Assembly: GCA_037833965.1 (NCBI GenBank)
Contig: AP031356.1
Span: forward strand, 12,546,501 to 12,610,500
Direction: 5' to 3'
Length of the DNA: 64,000 nt
DNA from: Marchantia polymorpha subsp. ruderalis
Taxonomy: Eukaryota; Streptophyta; Marchantiopsida; Marchantiales; Marchantiaceae
The translations under genes and the position numbers were made by a program. Under the pieces are notes generated by a model. The model was not told the DNA's origin. It saw nothing but the letters and a program-made list of their open reading frames with translations, and did no database searches. Numbering within the stretch: position 1 is the stretch's first letter; each line of letters opens with the position of its first letter. Shown here piece by piece: positions 38,256 to 49,969 of the stretch.

Positions 38256-41200
38256 TTAAAGTCTAGCCGCCTTCTGCATTTTGTCTTCAATTTTCCTGAT
38301 CATCCCTTCTTGTGATACCGTCACCACCAACTGCAAAAGGCAGACGATTTCTACGAAGTTAGATTGTCCACTTTGATAAACGTGCTCCAAGTTCAAATCA
38401 GACTGAAATAGAGTAAATTCTGAATTCCAGGCTTATGTATTATGACATACTCTGAAGCATGATTGGTCAGCAAGCCTACTCAAACGATACTTTGACATAG
38501 AGTATCGTTCTTTTATATAGATATTCTTGCTTTTCCCTTTTGAGACCCAAGATCGCTCTAGCAGTTCTTCAACGGAAAGACAACCCCATAGAAAGTACTT
38601 TGTAGTCAAAAGCAGTACCTCTCCATTTTGATATATCCTTCCAAAGCAGAGTCCACGAGCATCACCAGCCCATGGAGCTTCCATCTGTCGATGAGAAAAG
38701 ATGAAGAAAGTGTGAGTGATCAGCACCAATGAGCTTGACATCGTAACATCGATAGTGTTAATCTAGAATTTATGATAATTCTCAGGTGTACTACCTCATA
38801 CAGAAGCCAATCATCAGCCTTGAAAGGTCGGTGAAACCACATCCTGCCAGTGTCAAGACAAATTCAGTAAACTTATAGTCACGTACTCCCAAAATAATCT
38901 AAGAGCAAAGTACTAATATAATCAGCTTATAAAAGAGTGGACGGAACCTTCTACAGCATACTGTAGAAGCTGACTACAACATCTACCGATCTTTTCACCT
39001 GGTGATATTGCACCAAGTGAAAAGATAGGCATAGATGGTTTGACGACACCAACACTAAGTTTATGAAGACAAGCACTTGCTTGAATGCTCATGAGAAGGT
39101 ATTCAAGAAAACATCGGGGAAAAACTTATCATGAATGAATAATTTCACAAGATAAATACTAATGTTCTGAGGAAAGGCACATGCTTGAATGCTCATGAGC
39201 AAATTGACAAAACAACGTCGAAAAAATACTACTCACGAATGGTCAAGACTCAGTACTTGCATCCGTGGCCTGTAATGAAAGATGTATGATCGAACCAAGT
39301 GAAAAGATAGAACATGAATAATTCACGAGACAAATACTAATGTTCTGAAGAGTGGCACAAGCTTGAATGCTCACGAGCAAATTGACACAACAACTTCAGA
39401 AAAAGACTACTCACGAATGGTCAAGACTCAGTATTTGCATCCGTGATCGCAGGTAATCCGGATGACATCGTAAGGATGTTTCAAGCAGATGCATATCAGA
39501 AGCATACGCCAGAGCACACCTGCAAAATCAAATGTTGATTAAAGTTCGTCCAAGAAGAAGCTAGAAAGCCTAATCTACATATCACATGACGTACTGTAAA
39601 AGACCTTCGCATGTAGTATTCTCTATAGATGAGAATCAATCCTGTTGACTTGACTTCATATTTCCGCGGCTGAGAAACATGGCATTGCATTCTCCGTTTT
39701 GAGAAAGTCTGGGGATGTCAGCGAAATATAACTGAAATAGCCGAATGAGATGATGAGAGTCTTTTTGTAAGCGGCTAAAATCTACAATGATTCGAGCTAA
39801 AAACCTCTGTAGCAGAGTATTTGAAAGTGAAATATTTTAAATTCACCATATTCATACGCGCATTTACATCCACAAGAGACACAGCTGCCAATGTCCAACT
39901 TAATGTAGATCCACACGGTTTAGCGGCAACTACACACAGGGATATTTTTCGTTTCAGATGAGGCACATATGATAGGAACAAAGAAGAAAGTCATACCAAT
40001 GCACGATAGGATCATCTGAGAGTTTGCCCCTTGTTTTGAACCACACTCTCTGTCTGCAAAAGTAACGTGCCAAACACAAGTAGATAAGACACGAATATTA
40101 CAAAGTCAATTACAATAAAATTCTCCAATACAAGACTCTCACGCATCCAAAAACTTAGAATGTGAAGAAGCAAAACTCAAAAAGCAGCCTCCCACTTTAC
40201 TTCATATTTGTTTCCCTGTTAAGCAGTTACGGCGCGTGGGTGCCCCCCTGGAGAGTGTAAATGTGTTGTGTGCCCCAAATACAAGTGATAATAGAGAGGA
40301 GGTAACCTTGGCTGCATTTTCACCCGTTGAAACTTATCACCAGCATCACATAGCCGGATTTCAAGTGGTGAGACTGGAAGCTTGATTCCAGCATACTTTT
40401 GTTTGACTGATCTGTAATGAAGCGTTAAGTGAGAAAAAATCTTGAGAAAATTTGTAAGATAACTGAGGTAGTTAATTCGCCCAACTTCCTTTCATCATGT
40501 AGATGGAATTTAGCGTGACATAGACTAGTACTAAAGAATACTAGGGATAAGTGCTTCGTAATCGGCTGGTACACCTATAGTCGTTTGCAAGAGAAATTTC
40601 GATTGTTAAGCAACAGATAGTTCATAAACAACCAATCTAATATTATAAATTCTGCAAGCATATTTAAAGAAGAAGCCAAAAAATAAAACTATGCAATCAT
40701 AAGGTCATATAACCAGAAAATTGATTTCGAAGGAGAAATATAGGTACTCATTTATACGTGCATGTTTAGCCTGAGAACCATGAAACCCGTAAACTGGCAG
40801 AGCGCTGCATGTTAGAATTAAAAAATATTACACCAAAGAGTACATGCGATGAAGGTTCTTACAAGGGAAGACGGGGATCCGTAAGGAAGGTATCATAAAC
40901 CACCTCATCCATCGCAACCTAGAAATCACCAAGCATAAACATACGGCACGAGAGTTACTTCAGCCCTGTACAAACTCCCCGTCAAGCCAAGTAAAATTGT
41001 ATCTACGTAAGGTTCGAGAGTTGTTTCAACAATAAAACCCAAATTGCTAAACAAAAAAAAAGTACATAATTTGTATAAAATTTGGAAAGAAATGAGATCT
41101 TAATTGTCTTTGTCTACTTGTTTCATACGCAGGTCATGAAACTCTAGTACTCAAGTCTTTAGGACTTTCCCGCATACAGCCAAATTTAGCCATGACACTT

Positions 41201-44200
41201 TTGCACAGGCTAAAGCCCCTTTTTGTTTTTATAAAAAGCTGATATGAATTTATGAAATTGTAACAACTTCTCTCCACCTAAACTAATAATGTCATTACGA
41301 CTAAAGAAGTCTATAACTCTTGCTCCACCGGCTGATATCGCCAGATCTATTCTGTTACATGAAAAGAAGATATGGTGCGTATGTTTTCTGCTCCAATGAT
41401 GAACTTTACGCAAAATCTATTTGTATATGTTGGAAAATATACAACAACCAAGTAAACGGGTAGGTTGAAAATTTTACAGTGGAAGAAACATCAAATCGAC
41501 TCCCGCATAAACCATACTATGTAAAAGTTATCTACCTCTTCCGGATTTGGAGTACTTGGCACAGGATTGGTATTGTGCTCATAAGCTTGAGAATCCTCAG
41601 GTCTCTGCAACAACGCCCTTTCTGGAGTGAGAAATTGTTGGAAGCTGTGATAAATTAGTTAGGGCGAAGTGCAAAAATAAACCACTTCAAGAAACGTACA
41701 TTACTAACCCAATCAGCAAGTTAACATATGTAATAAAGAGTAAACAGGAAACATAATTGTGCTCCAAATCTTCCATTTGTCAACCCATTTTTATTTAGGA
41801 TGATTCTTCACTTCGCCGAGAAGTTTGTGATTGTATTTCCAATTTTTGCAACACAAATTTTTCTTCTGATGGTGACATAGGATATGAAGGAGAACTTCAT
41901 TGTGTTCATCTTGACTTGGACACGCTTGGACGGTTATATTCTCTTGTCACTTTCCCATGGACACTAGAGACAATGAATATGTTCATAGCAACTCTCGCTC
42001 CACTTGGAATTAAGTCTGACGATCTTGAATCACCTTGAATGAAGCATACAACACAAAAGTGACTCTGCCTAATTGAAGGGCCTGCACATGTCTCGTGGCA
42101 AATGACATTCCATCACGAGTCCTTTGAACCTCATAGAAAGTTTCAACTGCAACCACGCCAACTCAAGGGCATTAGCCTGGACTATTGAGGCCATTCCGAA
42201 CAAAGCACATGTTCCCTGAAAACCGGCAAATCTTACTGCCTAGACACACATGTGGATACATCTGCGCTTGACATTCTCACGACGTTCATTGACTCGTTCT
42301 CACAAACGTTCATTGACAAATTCACAAGTGTATAAAAAAGATGGAAAAAGGCATCTGTAGGGACCATCTTCCTTTCCCGTCCGAAGAAAATAAGAATGGA
42401 GACTGTGAACTGCGTATCCTGGCTTGACCGTCCGGCAAGCAGCATGTAAAGCCTGTGATTCAAGAATATTTGACAGTAAGATTGCAGATGAGATTTCCGG
42501 CAGGTCATGGGCTGAGCAATAGGCCGGATACAAGTAATAAATTGACTATCAAGCAAGAGGACAGAGTGTCAAGGAAATAGTCCATAAGAAAAAACGCCTA
42601 ATCACACACTTCAACCGGAATTGGAGAGTAAATCGTAATATACATCTGATCTCCAGTGTAGCCAAGTGAGTACAATCTGGTAAAAGAAAATACCTGAGCA
42701 ATGGACTGGCCGCCAAATATGTTCGGATTCTTCCTTGGATTTCGGTAAAGTTGTGGGAGATTAGTCCTAAATACATTATCCTGCAGACAGGAAGGTACCA
42801 CCGAGCACTATTCACGAAAGATTCAAGACCACATAGACGGGTGCAAATTATTGACAACAAAATCTCCCTTACCTTGAGTGAAGGTAAGCGCACATTTGTG
42901 CGTATCAGATTGACTTCTTCAAATATCACAAATTCAGAAAAAATCGTTCATGAGCATCCAATTCACGATCTTAATAAGCTCCCATCGATTGTCCGCACAT
43001 TGGTAGAAGTTAAGCAGACCATAGGCCTTCTGCTTAAAAAAATCGATTATTTAAATATCCTCAAGCTCTCGATTATTTTCGTTCAACAAAAAATAGTGAC
43101 CACTTACCTCTACTTTCTCCAAAAGCAGAATGCGTTCCAGTAGGGCTTGTTCTCCTTCAACAGACTGTTTGGGCCAATTCCAAATGGACGCGCCCGATAG
43201 CATATCCGCATAGTCATGGGTGAGCAGCAAGCAGGTTACCTGTAGGGAAACAATGCAGAAAACAAGTTTGAAGCTCTGTGAAGGTGTGCTGTAACGACCG
43301 GCAGGATATTCTTTCTCAAGTCTAGGATGCTTCGACAAAATGATACCAATAGACAGGTTACAGGAACTTATACAACACTCGTTGTACCTTGCTCCCAGAG
43401 TTGACAAACTCTGGTTACTTCTAATTCAATCGGAGCACTTCCTGTTTACATTCAATGTGATTGATAGTTCGGGAGCAATGGTCCTGAAAATCATTTTTCT
43501 CTGATCCACTTTTCGATGTTCCTTGTTTGAAGCAATTCAAGTACCATGGCTTCCGTTGATGCGTTCTATCCTTACTACGTTTATTCATTCTTCACGAACA
43601 TCTCCATCATCATATCATCCACTGTATCACCAGTATTCGAAACTTTCTATACTGCAGATTAAAAATACGACTGACATTTTCTGATATTATTTTTGGATTC
43701 TTCTCAATTTCCGGAAATGCAAAATGTGGAAGAAAATAAAGTGGTTAAACAAATATCTGATATTGGACTCATTCCCCCAAAAAAATATAAATATCCTCTT
43801 GAAAATGATATTGCCAAGATGACATTCCTTCTGGATAATTTCTGTCTCTTCCAGATTATATCACCTCAGTATCCTTGTTAACATCTACTTTCGAGGGTAC
43901 AGCCTTTACCTCAGTGATGGCAATCACATCTGCTCTGTACAACTCCCTTGCAGGTCCTGGAGTGGCTGCAAACATAAGAAAGTAAATATGGATCTTCAGT
44001 TAATTTCTAAGACATGCAACACAGAACATCCATACAACTATCAGAACGTGTGCAGATATGAACGACCATTAGTAAATTGATGTAAGCTATCATAAAATTC
44101 GCTCACGTCAATCTGAAGCCTACTTTCAGTCGGTCTGGTCCGCATCCAGCGCATAAGTTTCGAATCTAAAACGTAAGGTGGATTAAAAGCACTGAAACAT

Positions 44201-46511
44201 GTAAAGAGGGCTCACCTAATCCGAAGTAATCGCCGGATCTCATGGTGGAAACGACATGACCTGTAGCATTTTCTCTAGGTGGCGAAGCAACTTTGACCTG
44301 CCCTTATTTAAATTAGTCGAGTTACTGAAGCTTCAAGGTACCCAAGAGCTTAACATACATAACCATGTCTATGTCTGACAGCATCATGAGAAATAAAAAA
44401 AAAAACAAAAGTATCGAAGTGTCAAAATTCCAAAGCTAAGTTCAAACATTCAAACATGTATACGGCATGTTATCGAGTTCAGTTGATACGAAAAAAATAT
44501 CTTGTCAACAGCTTACCTCTCCTTTCCAGATGATGTACAACCCTTCACCTTCATGGTTAATTTGCACAATTGGTTCACCAGGGCCTGTTTCCACGACGCA
44601 GATACAGATCAACAGCGAAGAACGTACCAAACTGATAAACGAACTAGAACTAAGTCTAAAAGAAGATTTTCGGGAAACATTGAACAAGCAGACCACGTTA
44701 TATCGAAAGCGATATCTGGTATTTCAATATATGGGGAAAAGATACCCTCTGAAGTGTGGGTACTATGAAACGATAAAAAATAAAAGTACATATTGACCTC
44801 TTAACACGCCCTGAACGAAGAAAAAGCACATACATCTTGAGAAGAATCAACTAAAGAGGTAATCCTAGGAAAAACAAAGTTCCTACGTTAAAGTTGGATC
44901 TTATTTTCGTACGTATCATCTTGTGAGATGCACACGGACACCTACAACTGAAATGCAGAACTGCGGAGTAAAGTGAAAACGATTTTCAGCTCTACTAAGT
45001 ACAGCGGACATCACATTTCTTCGTCATTAGCGTGTACGAAATTGCCTTCCTATTCATCACGAAAGTTTCTCAGTAGAATTCAAGGTAAATGTTACAGAAG
45101 CGGACCAACAATACATCACTAAGAGCATAGACATTCAAGTACAAAGAAAAGTAAACGTAGCTGCAAACACATAGCACGGGGTTCACATGAGTCTTAGGGA
45201 AGTTCCAGGTAGCACGAGAAATGGGGACATGGTAGATAGATAGTACTGTGTTTACTAAGGTGATTTACGACTTCCGACTTCACAAACGTCACGCGTGTAG
45301 GAGCAATAGCCCAACAGACAAATGCCATCTTTGCGAAAATTTGGAAAGTAGATTACACAGACATTATTTATTTGCAAAACTTGAGGAACGGGCCTTTATC
45401 AAAGGAAAATAAAGGTAGCAGCCATTTCGAGAAATAGGCAAAGATCGGAATTTTTAATCACCAATACCGACTGACAACGCAAGAACTGTCTGAAACTGCT
45501 ATTCCAAGTATCAGAAAAGGCCATAGATTGCAAAGAAATTGGGCAATTTACCGTAGTGTACAGTCTTCAACACCGCCGCAATCTTTGGCAAAGAATCCTC
45601 TGGTAGCTGTTGTAGAAGGGGCAAAGTTCGAAGTAGAACAATAGCTGTAAGCATGTAATCAAAGGCACACGTGCGAAGTTAATCTCCCCATAGAGTAAAA
45701 GTGGAGAAACAGGACCCGCCAGAGTAGCGTTAAGCATGAGAAGCCCCTTAAGAAGACCCGACAAAGAACACGAACCTACCTATGAAGATCCCAAGAGATC
45801 GAGCGCCCTGAAGATTGTACCGATGAAGAAAATATATCTAAATGTACTATCAATGAAGAGAATTTCAAAGTCTCAAGTGAAGATACACCTTCAAAACGCT
45901 ATGAAAAAATTTACAAGTACCAGATGAATTCCCACAGCCCGAGTAGACTAAGTCGACTATGAATGATCTTCTCTTGGAAGACGTCTTAACTCATCTAAGC
46001 GACATTTGACGAGCTTACAAACTGTGACTAATTACCGGAGTCAAGCGTTATGGAACGATCATGCAATCTGTAGGCTTTGCAGAGAGAAGTTCGTGACAAG
46101 TTCTCATCTCATGCTCGTTGGTAACCTGGAAGGAATTTGATTACGTCGGTTGTAGAGATTACCCTCATTGCATTAACAGGAAGCCAAGCTCTCTCGGAAC
46201 TAAAATTCCGCTCACAGCGCACCTTAAACCACTCTCACTGGTATACGTAGACTGATAGGAAAATCTTCACAGAAGAAGAACACTCAATTGTCGGAGAAGA
46301 TCGGATTTATGCAAGCATGTTTTAGTAAACGATTTCGCAAAGGCGAGCTGGGCGTTGGCGAAGTAATCATCAGCAGTAGTAAGCTGACTCCAAAACCAGT
46401 CTCGATTCCTCTCCGCTTCTGTAAAATCGGAATGGCAGATCGGTCCAAACCTTGTTCTGGATCAACAGGACGACGTGCCGCTCCTCGAGCGCTACTCGGC
46501 GCTGCATCCAT
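38256..46511 (-). CDS. Acyl-CoA thioesterase (TesB type) with N-terminal cyclic-nucleotide-type domain
   Basis: This is the plant ACH/ACOT8-type enzyme that hydrolyses fatty acyl-CoA, usually in peroxisomes. Exons: 46451-46511, 45552-45644, 44517-44584, 44216-44297, 43910-43965, 43108-43239, 42694-42780, 42365-42452, 42034-42146, 41536-41644, 40863-40918, 40307-40411, 39997-40053, 39415-39519, 38795-38843, 38619-38684, 38256-38330. The product is about 460-465 residues. Residues ~21-145 form a cyclic-nucleotide-binding-type barrel (LPLLQQLPEDSLPKIAAV, GEGLYIIWKGEV, SGDYFGLATPG). The first hotdog contains VFRTNLP, IFGGQSIAQ and HSLHSYFLRTG. The second contains SLDHSMWFHRPFKADDWLL and ends SQEGMIRKIEDKMQKAARL. 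All junctions keep phase except exon 9 to 10, which is off by one with the obvious donor (42,033). Other donors nearby, GTATGC (42,049) or GTCAGA with a later acceptor, would restore it, so that junction is provisional. The C-terminal ARL could be a weak PTS1-like signal. Confidence 0.9.
39150..39450 (-). repeat. 178-bp tandem duplication carrying a partial exon copy
   Basis: Sequence starting AGATAAATACTAATGTTCTG at 39,150 recurs at 39,328 with a 178-bp period. The second copy includes the 3' end of the thioesterase exon 39,415-39,519. The first includes a copy of that exon end (39,237-39,269) with its own GTGAG donor. Pieces of a third, older copy lie at about 38,990-39,150 (TTGAATGCTCATGAG and CAAGTGAAAAGATAG recur). 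Confidence 0.85.
39237..39269 (-). other. Candidate duplicated mini-exon (33 nt) in the thioesterase gene
   Basis: It lies in the intron between exons 39,415-39,519 and 38,795-38,843. It is preceded by CATTACAG and followed by a GTGAGTAG donor, and it enters and leaves in the same phase as the main exon end. It would add S-P-R-M-Q-V-L-S-L-D-H, repeating the end of the preceding exon. Whether it is spliced in cannot be told from sequence. Confidence 0.5.
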
Positions 46512-48160
46512 CGCGCTGGAGATCGAAGTCGTGCCGGGTCCGCGATCCGCGCCCCCACTCGCGCGTTCGGCCCTCGAGGCCCGGATTTTAATTTCAGCGT
46601 CCTCCCCTGCCGCGGACGAGTTGTGGACGACTTCCGCGTCTTCAATCACGAGGTCCTTCTCGATGGGCAGGTACATCACCATCTTTATAGCTCCAATGAA
46701 ACACCATGAGAAAATACGACCCAAATCGCTTCATGGCAAGCCCCCACTTTTACGAGCGCATCTCTCAAGGCAGTCGCTTGACTCTCGTGTACGATTCTCC
46801 CGTACACTACTTTCTTGTCTCCGATCGCCGAGTGCGCCGTATGTCGATCATCGTCACCTAATCCGGCCTACCGACTCCCGTTCTGTCAGCAGACAAGCGG
46901 ACAGCTTCTAGAGAGAGCTCGTGGTCGGCGGCTTCCGCCACATCGCAGCCGGTCTCGGACTGCGATCTTGACTGCGGTAGGACGGTGCTCGCCGGTCTTG
47001 AAAACCATGTGCGCGGCATGTGACGGCCTGACTACGTAGTCCGGTTCGTTAGTGGGCCAATTATTGGCAGGCTCTGACAGCCTAGTCCAGGCGAAGAAAA
47101 CAAAGGAAGGCAACCACAGCAGTTTGCTGTCGCAGACTGCAGGTTTCCATTCGGACCGGCAGACAAATCTGCTGGAGAATACGCGAGCAGTCCGATTACG
47201 AGGAATAACGTTGATCTTTTAAGTCAATAGATCGAGCCCGCACTGGATTCATGGAGATATTCTTTTTATATATATGTGTACAGAGGTCGATTCTTATATC
47301 CAGCGGGTACAACTACTTGCAGGAAAAAGGTAACTTCATCTTCACTTGTGTTGTAAATTGCCACCACCCTAATCCTGGTGACGTGTAGATGTGCTGCGTT
47401 GGAGGGAGACGCATGGAATATAAGTCGCGAGTCGCAAAGCGAGAGCCAAAGCCCAAAAAGAAGCAACGGCACACGATAAACATGAGGTCGAAATGTCATC
47501 GATGCTGATCTGATGGAGATGAAGATCTATGATGGTGCATAAAATATGTGTATGTCGGGTCTCTGTCGTAAATATGCGTCTATGTCGAAATCAAATCATG
47601 AGAGTGTTTGTCAAGCCAGCCCAGTGAAGGTTTATTGGAGTTAGAAGGTACTTTATGATTCACAAAAGTTACTCTAGTATGATTCATTACTCTTTGCAAA
47701 GCACATGCTGGCACGAATCATAATCTCACGTGATGATTTTTTGGATTCTCTAAGAGTGTGCCTGGTTCCTATAGTTATTTGAGATATGACTTTTTTCCCA
47801 TTACGATCATATTGGATCTAGAACCATCCTATCCACTTGATTTTGTCCATGTACGGTTTGCTGGGAGCTCCATATTTCTCGCTATATAATCCATTCCGTC
47901 CACACGCAATATTTTTAAGATGCTAGGCAAGGGATTTATGCCTTATAAAGTTTCATAACAATCAATTCAACAAATTATTCAATATCTAAGACATTAACAA
48001 GTCAGGTGGACATCACTTTTTAAACTTTCAATGTTTATAAATTATATATATATATATATATATATCACATATATATAATATGTCTACTTTCTATGAAAAT
48101 CAGAAGTCATATTTCATAACATCATTTGTTTTGCTTTATTTGACTTGTATTGCATGAGTA
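46512..48160. other. Upstream region of the thioesterase gene and AT-rich spacer
   Basis: From 46,512 to about 47,130 the DNA is GC-rich and open on both strands without protein likeness; it should hold the promoter and 5' UTR of the thioesterase. From about 47,500 it turns AT-rich, with a TA microsatellite near 48,043-48,066. No gene is recognised. Confidence 0.5.
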
Positions 48161-48352
48161 TGTTGAGGTTAACTTCAGTTGAAGAGAAACCTTGGGTTAT
48201 AATTATTTATAACTAGGACATAGTCTTTTCGTGACAAGATCTGAAGTAAAGGTGCTCGTGTTCTTGGTGGACGTAACTCTCTTCCCGAGGGTGAACCACG
48301 TTATATTGTGTGTCTAAGGTATTTCCTGTCACTTGAGTGTTTTGACGTTACA
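48161..48352 (+). mobile_element. Diverged solo-like LTR related to the copia element
   Basis: It begins TGTTGAGGTTAAC and ends TTTTGACGTTACA. The block GTGGACGTAAC...GAGGGTGAACCACGTTATA (48,267-48,305) matches the copia LTR at 17,644, while the rest is strongly diverged and shorter (192 bp). It is followed by AGTATCAACTGG, a degraded version of the primer-binding site. About 250 bp of stop-rich sequence follow, with no recognisable gag, so the element is an old remnant. Confidence 0.7.
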
Positions 48353-49873
48353 TAGTAGTATCAACTGGTAATATCTCTTTCAGTTTTTAAGTTAAATATA
48401 GAGCATGGAAACAACAGTTTGAAACAAAGTTTATCAAAATATAGGGAGAAAATTGTCTTGCTCAGATCTTAAGAGAACATGCTTTTGGAAGAGTTGATTC
48501 AGTACAATATCATCTAGCCTTTTGTCTTCGCTTTGGATTTATGCAATCCAAAATATCCATATGTAGACACAAACATGAATAAAGAATTTATTTAATATCC
48601 CAATGAACAACTTTGTTAAAGTTGATTTTCTTGAAGTTTATTTCAGCATTGATAAACATGTGTCAACTTTCTCCTAGTGACTCTACAATATGTGAATCTC
48701 AATCGTTAGCACTTCTTCATCTTATTAAGGGCTATAGATTGAAAGACTATTTAAAAATTTAGTACTAAAGAATTTTTTATAAAAAGAATTATTGTCTCCT
48801 TTCTTCATTCACTCTTGATGCTTGACAACAAGTGTCAGCTGTGCTTTCCCATAACATACATAACCCTCTAGAAAGGGCTATGTGTATCATTTAAATTTCA
48901 GCAAAAAATATGCATCATTGAAGTAAAAAAAGACTAATCTCAAATTTTTTTATGATGTATGTACATAAAAATCTAGAAAATTTCGCAAAATTAATTGAAT
49001 TAAGTATAAATTTAATGTTTCTAAAATCGTAGATCACTTGATGAATAAAATATATATTTGTATTGGCATTGACTCCAGATATACTTATCATTCATTTTAG
49101 ATATACATGAATTTTATGAGTGATTGCTTCCGAATCTTTCTCTTTTGTGTGTACCACATCAATATTTGAACCTTGTGCACTACTGTTACTATACATTGCT
49201 TCTTCCTTATAAGATTTTGCATCATTCAATTTGAACATGCATAATATCATTATATCAACAGCTAAAATTCATGATTACTTATATTTGATACAAGATTAAA
49301 CTCATGATGTCTTCTTTAAATTTTTTATAATTTTTATTATATATCCAAATGACGAATAAATATTAGGTGTTACTGGAACATATTTTGGAACAAATTCACA
49401 TAATTTGATTTAGCGTTAAGAAAAAAATCATTCTGCAATGAGAGTATAGGTGGCATGCACTTTGAGCATAACAGATGTATTTCCCATAGCTAACATGAAC
49501 TTTTAGCGGATCTTTCACGTCTGGAACATACACAAAATCGATCGATTTAGGATAATTGAGTATCACGAGATGCAATGCAAAGACCATACTTTAAGAAGAG
49601 TTGAGGCTGAAACGAAGTCCAGGGATTGCAACAAATGACCAAACTTGCAGCTAAATTGAGTAATATTGCAGACACTGTTTCAGCCTAAATACTTGTTTAA
49701 GAACCTTAAACTGCGTTGCAAATCTACAAAGTGATAATTTAACAATCTCTAGGTTTCGTTTCGTTGAAGAAATATATAAATTTTTGTTTATAAATGATAA
49801 ATACATATTCATATATATTTTGAAACACGAAATTTGAATAGTGAAAAATTATAGAAGTATGGAATCTATTTAT
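48353..49873. other. AT-rich spacer
   Basis: No gene is recognised. The first few hundred bases may be decayed internal sequence of the element at 48,161. Confidence 0.45.
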
Positions 49874-49926
49874 AGATTTCTGTATTTTGAGACTAATAAG
49901 TTATTAGTCTCTAAATACAGAAATCT
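49874..49926. repeat. Long palindrome A (26-bp arms)
   Basis: The left arm 49,874-49,899 (AGATTTCTGTATTTTGAGAC...) and right arm 49,901-49,926 (...GTCTCTAAATACAGAAATCT) pair at 25 of 26 positions around one central base. Confidence 0.92.
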
Positions 49927-49969
49927 GGATGGGCTATTACTAATAACTTATTAGTAATAACCCATCCAG
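49925..49969. repeat. Long palindrome B (21-bp arms)
   Basis: The left arm 49,925-49,945 (CTGGATGGGCTATTACTAAT...) and right arm 49,949-49,969 (...ATTAGTAATAACCCATCCAG) pair at 20 of 21 positions with a 3-base loop. It overlaps the end of palindrome A by two bases. Confidence 0.92.

Noticed and set aside
42549-42929. Extra thioesterase exon reading VNLIRTNVRLPSLK at 42,860-42,910
   Set aside because: It looked like the start of the first hotdog but has no acceptor in phase. The true exon is 42,694-42,780 (DNVFRTNLPQL...IFGGQSIAQ), which joins exon 6 exactly in phase.
46284-46911. Long overlapping frames on both strands around 46.3-46.9 kb
   Set aside because: Only the short first exon of the thioesterase (46,451-46,511) is supported by splice phase; the rest is GC-rich 5' region.
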